56,234 nucleotides of DNA from Neosynechococcus sphagnicola sy1. GTDB taxonomy: Bacteria > Cyanobacteriota > Cyanobacteriia > Neosynechococcales > Neosynechococcaceae. A model generated the notes under the pieces. It was not told the DNA's origin and did not search any database. It saw nothing but the letters and a program-made list of their open reading frames with translations. A program made the translations under genes and the position numbers. Shown here in pieces: positions 1 to 10,608 of the stretch (its first letter is position 1; each line of letters starts with the position of its first letter). The stretch lies in the NCBI RefSeq assembly GCF_000775285.1, contig NZ_JJML01000004.1, positions 1 to 56,234 on the forward strand, in the 5' to 3' direction.

Positions 1-2
1 TT

Positions 3-506
3 GATGAATTTGGGGTTGATTTAGCCCTCACCCGGTTACATGCTCGTGCCCCTAAAGGTAAAAGAGCACGGGGTAAGCGCCCCAGCAAGCGAGGTAAACG
101 AGTCTCTACAATCAGTGCAATCAGCCTCAAAACCGTTGTCACTAACGTAAGTATCGTCGGTTCAACCGATGGTTTGACCTTTGAAGCCTTCATTGCTCGC
201 CACCTGGTTCCGAAACTTTGGAAAGGAGCTTGTGTGATTATGGATAACTACTCGATACACAACCATGACACGATCAGAAAGCTGATTGAGGACGTGGGTG
301 CTAAGTTGATTTATTTACCTCCCTATTCTCCAGACTTTTCACCGATAGAAAATTGCTTCTCAAAGATTAAAAATATTTTGCGGACGATTGGGGCACGCAG
401 CTATCCCGATCTCGCTAATGCCATTGAAGACGCTTTTTCTCAAGTATCTTTGGAAAACCTCAAAAATTGGTTCACTCACTGTTGCTACTACGCCTCACAA
501 GAGTGA
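3..506 (+). CDS. IS630-family transposase, C-terminal part (cut by window start)
   Basis: This is the catalytic C-terminal part of an IS630/Tc1-type DDE transposase. The frame is already open at base 3, so the 5' end lies outside the window. The three acidic residues of the family are visible: a DE pair at the very start (DEFGVD), MDNYSIH in the middle (IMDN), and the PPYSPDFSPIEN block carrying the last acidic residue. A basic stretch (KGKRARGKRPSKRGKR) follows the first motif, as is usual. The protein ends at a TGA at 504-506. I could not define the terminal inverted repeat or the TA target duplication with confidence. The 3' end overlaps the antisense tail of the neighbouring membrane-protein gene by 35 bases, which suggests that the element landed in or next to that gene. 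Confidence 0.88.
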   Translation, partial: DEFGVDLALTRLHARAPKGKRARGKRPSKRGKRVSTISAISLKTVVTNVSIVGSTDGLTFEAFIARHLVPKLWKGACVIMDNYSIHNHDTIRKLIEDVGAKLIYLPPYSPDFSPIENCFSKIKNILRTIGARSYPDLANAIEDAFSQVSLENLKNWFTHCCYYASQE

Positions 507-1320
507 AAAATGCTATATACATACGCATTGGTTCGTTCGGTTTGCTATCACAGGGTTGACTTTTAGTAATACTTACACGACTGATCCTATTGTCATCTTC
601 AAGTTTTATCTGCATTGGTATTGATTGCAGCCTGTTATAAAGCTCTTCACAAATAGCAGCTTGGTGCAGTTTTAATCTGGGGTCAATACTAAATAAAACT
701 GGCTTAAAGCTGTCTTTACATAACCCATTTCCATCTAAACAGCTACTTTTTACTGGATTTAGATTAGTGAAATCTTTATCCACTAAAAAATTAGAAGCAT
801 CGCCAAGAATTAGTTCACGTCTATACCCATTTCCAACCTTGATTAAAGGTAATAGCTCTCCGGTTGTTTTCCTTAATATGAATACATCATCTTTGTTGAC
901 CCCTGCAGGCGCTGTCAATAAAACTCCCATATTAGAGACCTGCTGATCAAGTAGCTGGCTAATGATCGTTGCTGTACCTAATAAGGTGGCAATGGCACCC
1001 CCAATTTTTATTCCGCCCATTGCCAATGAGTCTTCTTGTTTGATTCCACCCATGAATCTATAAACGAACGTAGCAAGCCCTGACCCAATGAGAATTGATG
1101 GGATAATTGGAATCAAAGGGATAATTGGAATATAGACTAATGAAATACCAATAATTAGCTCAATGGCCGATGCATATATATATAGTTTGTCTCTACTTCC
1201 ATAGTCTTCCTTGTGTGGAGATGATGGTTCAATTTCCATTTCAGCTGTATTTTCACTTGACTCGTGATTAGAGTTTACAGTCAACTGTTTTATCTCTTGT
1301 TCATTTTCATTCGATGACAT
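472..1320 (-). CDS. Membrane protein of unknown function
   Basis: I do not recognise this family. The 282-residue product starts with a polar, acidic stretch of about 45 residues. Two hydrophobic stretches follow: roughly residues 48-90 (IIGISLVYIPIIPLIPIIP, probably a hairpin) and roughly 102-122 (GGAIATLLGTATIISQLL). A soluble domain of about 150 residues with several cysteines follows. The last 10-20 residues are encoded within the end of the adjacent IS630-type element and are read antisense to the transposase, so the natural C-terminus was probably replaced. There is no clear Shine-Dalgarno before the ATG. The gene is more AT-rich than the household genes to its right, which fits an accessory segment. 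Confidence 0.45.
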   Translation of the reverse strand: MSSNENEQEIKQLTVNSNHESSENTAEMEIEPSSPHKEDYGSRDKLYIYASAIELIIGISLVYIPIIPLIPIIPSILIGSGLATFVYRFMGGIKQEDSLAMGGIKIGGAIATLLGTATIISQLLDQQVSNMGVLLTAPAGVNKDDVFILRKTTGELLPLIKVGNGYRRELILGDASNFLVDKDFTNLNPVKSSCLDGNGLCKDSFKPVLFSIDPRLKLHQAAICEELYNRLQSIPMQIKLEDDNRISRVSITKSQPCDSKPNEPMRMYIAFFTLVRRSSNSE

Positions 1321-1392
1321 TTTAGACCAATACCCTTTTCGAGACGACTTAAATCATTTTGAGGATCTCGGTTGACCTTAATTAACATTACT

Positions 1393-1535
1393 TGATGTGC
1401 AACTAAACTCAGCCCTCATCCCCCAGCCCCTTCTCCCAAAATAGGAGCAGGGGAGCAAGACTTTATCAAAGTCCCTCTCCCGCTCTGGGAGAGGGATTTA
1501 GGGTGAGGGGGATTGGGAAAATTGCACATTGCGTA
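1393..1535. repeat. Imperfect inverted repeat, intergenic MITE/REP-like element
   Basis: The left half carries CCCTCATCCCCCAGCCCC and CTTCTCCCA. The right half carries the near-complements CTCTGGGAGAGGG and AGGGTGAGGGGG. Outer flanks GATGTGCAA (about 1393) and TTGCACATT (about 1527) are also complementary. C-rich and G-rich imperfect palindromes of this type are common intergenic repeats in filamentous cyanobacteria. The spacer is about 30 bases. No ORF lies inside it. Whether it is a non-autonomous transposon or an RNA hairpin cannot be decided from one copy. Confidence 0.6.
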
Positions 1536-2230
1536 ACATTCTAAAGAAATATACAAGATCAAGATATTCAATAGTTATCACTTTCTTGAAAAAAAAGCAA
1601 GAAGGCGCATTGCATTGCTTATTAAATCAGGCTTAAGAAGCCTGTATCCTTTTGCAGGCAAGGCTTTTAGACTTTATATATGTTTTTTGTAAAGCCGTTT
1701 AAAACTGAAATTACCATAATGTTTAGCCATGAAAAAATGGACAGCAAAGTCATAGACCATACTCAGTCATAAATGTTATGAAATCAGTTTTTTACCGTCA
1801 TAAAAAATATGCACACCTTGAGAGGGTGAAATATTTCCCCTATCGCTCTGGGGTAGCAGAACACCGATTCAATTTCGCGCAACACTCAGCCTCAGACATT
1901 TTGCCCGAGGCAATGGAACACGGCCAATCTTGAAATGCGTTCCCCCTTTGTTGCTTTCTCCTTTTTCTTGAGTGGTTCTATAGATAAGTCAGTTGATTGG
2001 ACAATGTCTTACGCAATCTGCAATGAAACTTTATATAAATCCTGATTAATGCTGGAAATGCGTCGTTAAACTTCGATGTATTGGGTCGCCACTCAACCAG
2101 CCGACGAGGGATTCTCTCCGAGCAGGCAACGCCGATCTCTGGGACTCACCACAATTTACTAAGGTGAATTTAGCGGCGTTTACCGCTGCCGATATCTATC
2201 TAGCACTTAGGCACCGAGAGGTAGGGTTTT
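1536..2230. other. Intergenic region without a recognised gene
   Basis: About 700 bases separate the repeat from the methyltransferase gene. I see a small hairpin at 1628-1644 (CAGGCTT-AAG-AAGCCTG) and no credible coding frame. The base composition changes from AT-rich on the left to GC-richer near 2050. This may mark the edge between an accessory insertion on the left and the conserved chromosome on the right. Confidence 0.4.
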
Positions 2231-3019
2231 ATGCACCCCGAAGATGTCTCCCTTCATCAGATGAATCCTTTGCAGCGGTTCAGCGATCGCGCCAGTGATT
2301 ATGCCCGCTATCGACCGAGCTATCCCGCTGCCGCCATTGACAAAATTTTGGCGGGTCTCACACCCAGTGATTTGGTGGCGGCTGATGTTGGCGCAGGCAC
2401 GGGTATCTCCGCACGGCTCCTGGCCGAACGAGGCGTTCACGTCTATGCCCTCGAGCCAAACCAGGCCATGCGGCTGGCTGCCACCCCCCATCCCCTAGTG
2501 ACTTTCTTTGCCGGAACTGCGGAACAGACAGAATTGCCCTATCAGTCCCTCGATTTAGTGACCTGTTTCCAGTCCTTCCACTGGTTTTCCCCCCAACCTA
2601 CCCTCTGGGAATTTCAGCGAATTCTCAAACCTTCAGGCAGACTGGCTCTGATCTGGAATCATCTAGATCCCTCTGATCCCTTTACCGGCAGCTATCGGCG
2701 GTTGTTGCAAATTGCCTCCAATCACCATCCCGCCATGGATCGTCACAACCCCACGGCACAGTTACTCCAACATCCCCGCTTTGGTGCTGTGGAGCAAACT
2801 CAGTTTACCAATTGGCAAAACCTAGACTGGCAGGGCTTACTGGGTCGGATGCAGAGTACGTCCTATGTGCCAAAACAAGGCCCAGCCCTAGAGCAGTTAC
2901 TGGTTGATCTAAGCGGTCTATATGCCCAGTTTGCCAATGCTCAAGGACTGGTTTCCTTAGTCCTGATCACTCAGGTCTATCTCAGTCAAACCCGTGAGTC
3001 TCTGCAGCCAGACTGTTAG
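2231..3019 (+). CDS. Class I SAM-dependent methyltransferase
   Basis: The 262-residue protein belongs to the UbiE/Methyltransf_11-type SAM-dependent methyltransferases. Motif I is [16 protein letters not shown] near residue 50. The acidic residue ending strand beta2 is in [10 protein letters not shown] near residue 75. Motif IV is [12 protein letters not shown], and the post-motif is [14 protein letters not shown]. The N-terminal sequence with a YARYRPSYP block is typical of yeast Tmt1/YafE-like members of this family. The substrate cannot be read from the sequence. The gene is convergent with the HtrA protease gene, and the two 3' ends overlap by 4 bases. The frame is intact. Confidence 0.8.
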   Translation: MHPEDVSLHQMNPLQRFSDRASDYARYRPSYPAAAIDKILAGLTPSDLVAADVGAGTGISARLLAERGVHVYALEPNQAMRLAATPHPLVTFFAGTAEQTELPYQSLDLVTCFQSFHWFSPQPTLWEFQRILKPSGRLALIWNHLDPSDPFTGSYRRLLQIASNHHPAMDRHNPTAQLLQHPRFGAVEQTQFTNWQNLDWQGLLGRMQSTSYVPKQGPALEQLLVDLSGLYAQFANAQGLVSLVLITQVYLSQTRESLQPDC

Positions 3020-4171
3020 GGTGTCGCTTGGGCAGTGGGGAATGCTCCGGGTTTCACCTCCAGAGACACAGCCTGTCCATTCCGCCGCACTTCCATGGTG
3101 AGTGAGCCGCCAACCGCACTTTTTTCCACCGCTTGTTGAACTTCCTCGGACTTTGTGACAGAGCGACCATTGATTTTGATAATCACATCCCCAGCCCGTA
3201 ACCCAGATCTCGCTGCCGGAGAGTTCTGAGCCACCCGCATAATCAAAATCCCCTGATCTTCCTGAACCGTGATCCCACTATTCGGGTTGCTGTTGATTTG
3301 CTCCTTGAGATTGGGAGAGAGGGCGGTCATTTGAATCCCCAAGAAGGGATGATCAACTCGTCCCTTGGCTACCAGTTGATCCGCAATTTGTCGCGCTGTG
3401 TTGATGGGGATCGCAAAGCCTAAGCCTTGGGCACCGCCAATAATTGCTGTGTTCATGCCCACGACTTCACCCTGTTGATTCAGGAGGGGGCCTCCAGAGT
3501 TCCCAGGGTTAATGGCGGCATCGGTCTGGATGAAGTTAATCCGCTTATCAGGCTCCCCAACCTGGGAGCTACTGCGGCCAGTGGCACTAATAATGCCAGC
3601 GGTGACTGTGTTATCTAACCCAAGGGGATTGCCAATGGCGATCGCCCATTCCCCCGGCCTCAGTTGATCGGAATTCCCCAGCGCCACCGTCGGCAAACCC
3701 TGCGCCTGAATCCGCACCACCGCCACATCGGTGATGGGATCAACCCCCAGCACCTTCCCTTCGAAGTTACGGCCATCTTTGAGGGTGACGGTCACAGCGT
3801 CAGCCCCCGCGACCACGTGGGCATTGGTGAGAATCAACCCATTACCTTCAATAATGAATCCAGAACCAGTTCCCCGCTCCACTCGACTGCTAGGAGGTGA
3901 CGGGAATTCGTCCCCAAAGAACTGCCGGAAGAAGGGATCATTGAACATGGACGGCACTTGTGTCTTCACCGTGCGGGAGGCATCGATCCGCACCACTGCT
4001 GGCCCCACTTTTTCCACCGCAGTGGCAATGAAGTTGCCTCCCGACGCATCAATCAGCCCCGTGCGTCCTGTGGGCACTTGAGCCACCACCGCAGGGGGGG
4101 TCAACTGCATTGGAAGGCAGCCAGCGATCGCCCACCAACGCCAAGCTAGCCCCGACCAACGGCAATAGCAT
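3016..4171 (-). CDS. HtrA/Deg-family serine protease (HhoA/HhoB-type), frameshifted
   Basis: This is a trypsin-like periplasmic or lumenal Deg protease involved in protein quality control. The catalytic triad is visible: His in [11 protein letters not shown], Asp in [11 protein letters not shown] and Ser in [12 protein letters not shown] single PDZ domain follows, with a [12 protein letters not shown] motif near the C-terminus. The open 364-residue frame begins at [11 protein letters not shown] and lacks a membrane anchor. In another frame immediately upstream lies [20 protein letters not shown], the expected N-terminal signal or anchor. Removing one G from the G7 run at 4094-4100 joins the two into one reading frame (...[13 protein letters not shown]...). 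The start is placed at the ATG at 4171, but a further upstream start is possible. The break is probably a sequence error. Confidence 0.85.
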
Positions 4172-4580
4172 GTATAAAACTTGGCTTTCTCCAGGCAGAC
4201 TTCGAGGCTGCCATCTTGCCAGAGAGCCGGTCAGAGGATTCCCTTGCTGGAGCAAGGTCTAAGTCAGAGTTCAGCAGCTTCATCGGCCTTCATTCTCCTT
4301 CGTTGCCAACAGATCAATTGGATATCCCAGGGAGGGCTCCTGTCTGTCCTCGGGTCATTTTGCAGACAGTCCCGCTGTTAGTTCTACAGTAGAGAGTCGG
4401 TGTGACATTGGGATGACAGGGCGATCGCCCCTTCGTGAAATTCCATCACCCTCTTGGATCTCAAGACGCTGCTACCGATGATTTGCTCCCTGACTCTAGC
4501 GATCGCAACGGCTCTGGGCAGTTTTCTCAGTTTCCTCCTATCCTTGAGAGTAGTAGCAATTTGATCTGGGAGCGTTCACA
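4172..4580. other. Divergent intergenic region between htrA-like and phasin-like genes
   Basis: About 400 bases separate two divergent genes. The region should hold both promoters, but I could not assign -35/-10 pairs with confidence. It contains GGGCGATCGCCCC near 4418, a cyanobacterial HIP1-type palindrome. No additional gene is recognisable. Confidence 0.35.
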
Positions 4581-4583
4581 GTG

Positions 4584-4940
4584 ATGGGCTTAGGAGATAT
4601 TGTCCAAAAGGCCTTTTACCTGGGTGTGGGGTTAGCAGCACTGGGTGCAGAGAAGGCAGGGGATAAGCTGGCAGAAGTGCGGATGCAGTCCCAAAAATTA
4701 GTGGATGAAATGGTGCGGCGGGGAGAAATGACCACAGAAGAGGCGCGTCGCCTTGTGGAAGAGCTGATGTTGCAAGCACAGCAGCAGGCAGGCTCCCCCG
4801 AACCAACCGCCACTGCCACCGAACCCCGCAAAATTGAAATTCTCAGTGACACAGAAGGTCTCGACAATCAGGACTTAGACAAGTTGCGGCAACAGGTGCA
4901 AGAACTTCAGGATGAGTTGAAGCAGCTTCATCGTGATTAG
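4584..4940 (+). CDS. Phasin-like coiled-coil protein
   Basis: The 118-residue product is hydrophilic and mostly helical. It opens with MGLGDIVQKAFYLGVGLAALGAEK, then EEARRLVEELMLQAQQQ and a C-terminal coiled coil (LRQQVQELQDELKQL). The N-terminal pattern (short amphipathic helix, A/G-rich turn, MV..GEMT.EEA.RLVEEL) resembles the PhaF/phasin-like proteins that are common in cyanobacteria and annotated as polyhydroxyalkanoate-granule or stress-associated. That link is by family resemblance only. GTG at 4581 directly precedes the ATG at 4584, and I chose the ATG. Confidence 0.6.
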   Translation: MGLGDIVQKAFYLGVGLAALGAEKAGDKLAEVRMQSQKLVDEMVRRGEMTTEEARRLVEELMLQAQQQAGSPEPTATATEPRKIEILSDTEGLDNQDLDKLRQQVQELQDELKQLHRD

Positions 4941-4977
4941 GCGATCGCCGTTGGTTGGATTTGCACCCCAGCAAGGC

Positions 4978-5160
4978 TTAGATGGCTGTCGTCGTGTAGC
5001 GAATGTCGCCACAGGTTAATCCTTCTAACAATTGATGGAGAAGGGCAATCTCTTGGGCATTGGCGGAGCCGCTCCAGATCAAATGATTGATTTTACTTTC
5101 CACATCGGTGGTTAAGATGCCTGCTTCTAAGACGGGTTGAATCACATCGGTAAGACGCAT
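4978..5160 (-). CDS. Small conserved-type protein of unknown function
   Basis: This is a 60-residue protein. It opens MRLTDVIQPVLEAGILTTDVESKINHLIW and ends around a short L-rich helix (EIALLHQLLEGLT). I do not recognise a characterised family. The acidic, helical makeup, its position between two convergent genes and the clean frame suggest a real small gene rather than a shadow frame. Small proteins of this look recur in cyanobacterial genomes as hypothetical proteins. Confidence 0.5.
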   Translation of the reverse strand: MRLTDVIQPVLEAGILTTDVESKINHLIWSGSANAQEIALLHQLLEGLTCGDIRYTTTAI

Positions 5161-5307
5161 GGGTTCCTCTGGCTTCGGTATCGGTTGATGCTTTTATTTT
5201 GGGGTTTAGCCAGCCGAGGCGTTGTGAGGAAGGTTGAGTCTAGCGGTGATATTGCGGCGGTGAGGCTGTGATCTAACGCCCTGATCGCAGGGCACCGCGA
5301 GGGCTGT

Positions 5308-7066
5308 CTACATGCGCTCCAGCACCGGAATGCCCAGTAGCGATAGACCCAACCTCAGGGTCCGGGCCGTCAGATCGCACAGAGCCAACCGCGAGGTCTG
5401 CAGGGGTTCCGCTGCGGATAACACCGGGCACCGGTCATAGAATTGGTTAAACTTTTGACTGAGTTCAAACAGATATTGACACAGGCGATGGGGCAACAAA
5501 TCTTGACCCACCTGCTCCAGGGTATCCGTCAATTGCAGCAGATGTTTGGCTAGCACTAACTCTGTTTCGTCTTCTAACTGAAGCCGACGATCACTGCTCA
5601 ACTGCTGTAGATTAATTTGCCCCTTACGGCCAATGCCTTGAATGCGCACATAGGCATAGAGCAAGTAGGGAGCTGTATTGCCCTGCAGTGCCAGCATTTT
5701 GTCATAGCTGAAAATATAGTTACTGCATCGGTTCTGGCTCAGATCCGCATATTTCACCGCCGCAATGCCAATGGTCTGGGCAACCTCCTGGATAAAGTCG
5801 GGGGTTTCTTGGCGCTGCTCAGCCTCCAGCCGGGTTTCTAGATCGGTGCGAGTCCGGGCGATCGCCTGATCCAACAGATCCTGTAACCTCACCGTATCCC
5901 CTGATCGAGTCCGAAATTTCTTGCCATCTTCCCCCAACACGAGGCCAAAGGGCACATGCACCACCTCCACTCCTGGGGGAATCCAACCCGCCCGTTGTGC
6001 CACCTGAAAAAAACTGAGCAAAATGAGTGGACTGGCCAACATCGGTGACATAGATGATGCGTTGTGCCTGATCCTGGTGAATCCGGTAACGCAGGGCAGC
6101 CAAATCTGTGGTGGCGTAGTTGTACCCCCCATCGGATTTCTGCACAATCAAGGGTTGGGGGTTCCCTTCTTTGTTGGTAAAGCCCTCTAGAAACACACAT
6201 TCAGCCCCGGCATCCTCCACCAGCAACCCAGCCTGTTCTAGGTCGGCTACCACGCTAGGCAGGAGGGCGTTATAGAAGGATTCCCCCCGCTCCGTAATCC
6301 TAATATCCAGCAGCTGATAAATGATCTGAAACTCACGGCGAGACTGGTCACAGAGCAATTTCCAAGCATGGAGGGTATCGGTTGCCCCGGATTGGAGCCG
6401 CACCACTTCCTGCCGAGCCGTTTCTTGAAAGGTTACATCCTGGTCAAATCGCTGCTTCGCCTGCTTGTAAAATGCCACCAGATCTCCGAGATCCAGAACA
6501 TCGGCGGTTGTCAGAGCCGCCGGATAGACTTCTCGCAGGTATGTGATCAACATTCCAAACTGGGTGCCCCAATCTCCGACATGGTTGAGACGCAACACCT
6601 CATGCCCCTGGAATTCAAGAATTCGGGCGATCGCATCCCCAATGATCGTGGAACGGAGGTGACCAACATGCATTTCTTTGGCAATATTGGGGCTGGAGAA
6701 ATCCACAATCACCCGCTGAGGGGGGTTGACCCTAGCTACTCCCAGACGCTCATCCCCTAGGATCTCGGTCAGACGCTGCGCCAGATAAGTCGGCTTCAAT
6801 GTCAGATTAATAAATCCTGCCCCGGCCACTGTGGGCAGTTCACAGAGATCCGCGACATCAAGGGCTGGTAACAACTGCTCGGCGATCGCCCGTGGGGGCT
6901 GACCTAAGGATTTCGTCAGTGCTAGGGCCACATTGGACTGGTAATCCCCAAACTTGGGGTTGCTGGCAGATACCAACAGAGGCTCAACGGGACTGGTTTC
7001 AACCCCAAAGGCAACCCTCAGCGCTTGTTGAAACCGCAGGTTCAGGAGAGAAGAGATCGAATTCAT
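5308..7066 (-). CDS. argS: Arginyl-tRNA synthetase, frameshifted
   Basis: This class I aminoacyl-tRNA synthetase charges tRNA-Arg. The first frame starts at [16 protein letters not shown] (7066) and holds the ArgS N-terminal domain. It then has the class I signature [18 protein letters not shown] and [14 protein letters not shown], typical of ArgS. The second frame carries [14 protein letters not shown] (the KMSKS-equivalent region). It ends with the alpha-helical anticodon-binding domain and the conserved C-terminus [13 protein letters not shown]. The split is at the A7 run 6007-6013. With six bases the frame continues [13 protein letters not shown], giving about 585 residues, the usual ArgS length. 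argS is essential, so a real disruption is unlikely. Confidence 0.93.
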
Positions 7067-7211
7067 CACGGGCAACTCAAAGCAATACAGGCAGCGGCAG
7101 GAGATCCTTGAACCCACCTATCCAGCATAGGTTGTTTACCGACCCACCGCCTGCAAACCTGGCGATGGCGTTGGAGCGATCGCTCAAGGCTCCCCCCTCC
7201 ATCTCTGTCCC

Positions 7212-7671
7212 CTAAGCAGAGAGTCCAGCATTCTTTTTCAACTCAGACGCTACCTGTTCTAGCTGCTGACGCTCTCGCTTCAGATTCTCTTCTAATTCCT
7301 GGATCTGTTCCCGGCGGGCTTCAATTTCTAAGCGTTGGCGACCCAGTTCCTGACTTTGGAAGGTCAGATTTTGCCGCCACTGTTCGGCTCGCTCTGCTTC
7401 CTGTTGCAAAAAAACCGGGGGTCAGCCCTTTAACCAGATAGGTCTCTATCAATTCTAGAATCCAAGGAGTTGCGTCTTGCAGACTCAGAACTTCTCCTGC
7501 CTCAGAGAAATCGAGCAGAACCAGGGAACCATCCCTGAGCGTGTCTGTGGCAATGGAGCAGACAACGTCATCTAGGAGTTGCCAACTATGTTCCGATATC
7601 TGGCGAGCCAGCAGCCGCAGTTCGGTTGGATAGGTATGTTCCTTTCCCGTAACCTGAGCAAGATGTAGCAT
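7212..7671 (-). CDS. Short HmpF-like protein with C-terminal coiled coil, frameshifted
   Basis: The reconstructed product is about 152 residues and starts MLHLAQVTGKE. It has an N-terminal alpha/beta part (LVLLDFSEAGEVLSLQDA) followed by EQWRQNLTFQSQELGRQRLE and a long heptad-rich coiled coil. From memory, this arrangement closely resembles the N-terminus of HmpF, the pilus-motility protein of filamentous cyanobacteria (MLYLAEV..., EQWKQSLTYQSQEL...). HmpF is several hundred residues, so this is a short relative. The two frames join if one A is removed from the A7 run 7408-7414 (GLTPGFLQQEAERAEQ). Its function is inferred only by resemblance. It could act with type IV pili or be a general scaffold. 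Confidence 0.5.
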
Positions 7672-7794
7672 TACACCGGAAGATGCACAATTCAGGATGC
7701 ATGGAGACAGTATAATCTTTGTCCACCCTGTCCCGGTGCAGAATCCACCAAAATTATCGGATTCTCTGTCCCTCCTCACCATTTAAATCCATCT

Positions 7795-9385
7795 ATGGAA
7801 ATCACCCCTCGTCCCCGCTGGTTTGTTCGCCACGATATTGATGGCTTTTTCGGTCTCGCCCTCGATAACTTTATTCAAATTTTGCTAATTGTTAATCTCT
7901 GTCAGACGGTGCTGGGTTTCTCTCCGGCTCTGGTGTACGGACGGATTTTGCCGGGAGTGGCCCTGAGTTTGATTGTCGGTAATGTGTACTATAGTTGGCT
8001 GGCCTATCGTCAGGGACAACGGGAGCAACGGGATGATTTGACTGCGATTCCCTATGGCATTAATACGATTAGTTTGTTTGCTTATGGTTTTTCTGGTGAT
8101 GTTACCCGTCAAGCTCGGGGCGATCGCCCAAGGAATGGCTCCTGAGCCAGCGGCGGAATTGGCCTGGAAAGCAGGGCTGGTCGCTTGTTTCGGCTCCGGG
8201 ATCATCGAGTTCGCGGGAGCTTGGGTGGGGGAATATCTGCAACGGTTAGCACCCCGGGCGGCTCTGCTCTCGACCTTGGGAGGCATTGCCCTCACCTTTA
8301 TTGCCATTGGCTTTCTGTTTCGTACCTATGCGTATCCTGTGGTGGGTCTGGTACCCTTAGGGGTGATCCTGCTCAGCTATTTCGGGCGGGTGCGCTTTGG
8401 CATTCCGGGTGGGTTACTTGCGGTTCTCTTGGGGATGGGACTGGCTTGGGGAACAGGGCTGGTGAGTTGGGATACGACTCGCCTGATGGCCGCCCTCGAT
8501 CCGATTGGGGTCTATGTACCACAAGTTTGGCTGGGAGAACTCTGGGATGCACGGGGAACGCTGGTGGAATACCTGAGCATCATTTTGCCCATGGGGTTAT
8601 TTAACCTGGTGGGGAGCTTGCAAAACCTCGAAAGTGCCGAAGCAGCGGGCGATCGCTACCCAGTAGCTCCCTGTTTAGCCACGAATGGCATCGGTACCGT
8701 CGTTGCCGCCATCTGTGGCTCTTGTTTCCCGACCACAATTTATATTGGTCATCCCGGATGGAAAACCATGGGAGCGCGGGTAGGCTATTCCCTACTCAAT
8801 GGCATCATTATGGGACTTCTCTGCTTGACAGGAACCATTGCCCTGCTCACCTATTGGGTGCCGGTGGAAGCAGGGATGGCGATCGTGTTGTGGATTGGGA
8901 TTGTGATTGTTGCCCAGAGCTTCACCGCCACCCCCTCCCACCATGCCCCTGCTGTTGTGGTGGGGTTGTTGCCGGGAATTGCTGGCTGGGGAGCCTTGAT
9001 TGCCAAAAATTCCCTGCGGGCAGCAGGGTTAGGAACCCCTAACCAGCCGTTTTCGCCGGATCTGGTAGCGCTGTTTAAGCTGAGTGATACCTATATTGAC
9101 GGTGCCTTTGCCCTGGAACAGGGTTTTATTTTTTCGGCCATGATTTTAGCCGCGATCACGGTCTATATTATTGAACAGCAATTTCGTCAGGCTGCTTACT
9201 GGGCATTGGCGGCAGCGTTTCTGTCTTGGGTGGGGTTAATGCACGCCTTTAAGTGGACTGCTGCCGATACCGTTATTGACCTGGGATGGGGAACTGGGGG
9301 AGCCTGGGCGGTGGGCTATGGATTGATGTCAATTCTTTTTTTCTATGCCGCTTGGCAATCCAGCCGTCCGTCCCCATCGTCTTGA
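7795..9385 (+). CDS. NCS2-type (xanthine/uracil-like) permease, frameshifted
   Basis: This polytopic inner-membrane protein of about 530 residues has 12 or more predicted hydrophobic segments. Landmarks are RHDIDGFFGLALDNFIQ near the N-terminus, DLTAIPYGINTISLFAYGF, and the GNVYYSWLAYRQG segment. Later come VGSLQNLESAEAAGDRYP and ICGSCFPTTIYIGHPGWK. These resemble the NCS2/AzgA-like nucleobase permease superfamily, within a cyanobacterial subgroup whose substrate I cannot name. The start ATG at 7795 begins MEITPRPRWFVRHD. The frame breaks at the T5 run 8088-8092, and removing one T gives YGFLVMLPVKLGAIAQ. It reads divergently from the HmpF-like gene. Confidence 0.72.
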
Positions 9386-9458
9386 CACTCAAATGATGCG
9401 GCAGCGGCTACTCGACACTCACGACCTTAAATCGGGCTAGCCTAAGCAATGCTAGGGA

Positions 9459-10601
9459 TCACGTACAACTCAAGGGCGATCGCTGGCGATAGCGATAGTA
9501 GGCAGCACAGGCTCCCTCCGAGGACACCATGGGCGCACCGAGGGGATGTTCTGGCTTACAGCCTTTGGCAAAGGCTGGACAATCCAGGGGTTTCTGAATC
9601 CCCTGCAAAATCTGACCACTGATGCAGTCCGAGGTTTCAGCCGTGGGGAGATTTGATAATGGCAGTAGCCCTTTTTTCAAAGCATCAAACCCCGCATAGG
9701 CCGAACGCAGGCCCAACCCACTTTGGGGAATGGTGCCTAAGCCGCGCCACTGCTGGGGGATGACTTCAAAAATTTCTTGCATCATCTGTTGGGCGATCGC
9801 ATTCCCCTGTTTTTGCACCGAGCGGCGGTATTGATTTTCCACCTTTGCTTGCCCCGATTCTAATTGTTGTAGACAGAGATAAATTCCCTGCAACAGATCC
9901 ACTGGTTCAAAGCCCGTGACGACGATGGGAATCTGGTAACGGGTCGCGATCGCATCGTAGGCTGCATACCCCATGACCGTACAGACATGCCCCGCCGCAA
10001 GAAACCCCTGGACTTGACAGTTGGGGTCAGACAACAGCGCTGCCATGGCGGGGGGGACTAAGACATGGGAAACCAACAATGAAAAGTTCTTGAGTCCCAA
10101 CTGCTGCGCCTGATACACGGCCATGGCTGTGGCGGGAGCTGTGGTTTCAAAGCCAACTGCGAAGAACACCACTTCCTGATCGGGGCAATTGCGGGCGATG
10201 TCCACGGCATCCAGGGGGGAATAGACGATTCTCACATCTCCACCCGCTGCTTTTACCGCCAGCAAATCCATAGCAACGGTGGGGACGGTGTCGTTCCAGG
10301 CGGGGATGGAACCGGGAACTCGTAACATATCCCCAAAGGAGCAGAAAATCACCTGAGGTTGACGGGCGATCGCGAGGGCGGCATCAATGATCTTGGCAGG
10401 AGTGACACACACCGGGCACCCTGGCCCATGAATCAACCGGATAGTGTCTGGTAGTAGCTGATCCAGACCGAATTTGACAATGGTATGGGTTTGACCGCCA
10501 CAAACCTCCATGATCGCCCAAGGGCGAGTGGTGAGGTGGGCGATCGCTGCCACATACTGCCGTGCTAAATCCGCATCCCGGAATTCTGCTAAAAATTTCA
10601 T
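9459..10601 (-). CDS. hypD: Hydrogenase maturation protein HypD
   Basis: HypD is the [4Fe-4S] scaffold that, with HypC, assembles the Fe(CN)2CO moiety of [NiFe] hydrogenases. The 380-residue protein has the family signatures: [15 protein letters not shown], the cysteine motif [23 protein letters not shown] and [16 protein letters not shown]-terminal cysteine cluster contains [29 protein letters not shown]-type spacing. It is the last gene of the leftward operon and lies 7 bases behind the dihydroorotate dehydrogenase-like gene. The other hyp genes are not in this window. Its presence here ties hydrogenase maturation to the fermentative operon. Confidence 0.96.
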   Translation of the reverse strand: MKFLAEFRDADLARQYVAAIAHLTTRPWAIMEVCGGQTHTIVKFGLDQLLPDTIRLIHGPGCPVCVTPAKIIDAALAIARQPQVIFCSFGDMLRVPGSIPAWNDTVPTVAMDLLAVKAAGGDVRIVYSPLDAVDIARNCPDQEVVFFAVGFETTAPATAMAVYQAQQLGLKNFSLLVSHVLVPPAMAALLSDPNCQVQGFLAAGHVCTVMGYAAYDAIATRYQIPIVVTGFEPVDLLQGIYLCLQQLESGQAKVENQYRRSVQKQGNAIAQQMMQEIFEVIPQQWRGLGTIPQSGLGLRSAYAGFDALKKGLLPLSNLPTAETSDCISGQILQGIQKPLDCPAFAKGCKPEHPLGAPMVSSEGACAAYYRYRQRSPLSCT

Positions 10602-10608
10602 CGGTTTC

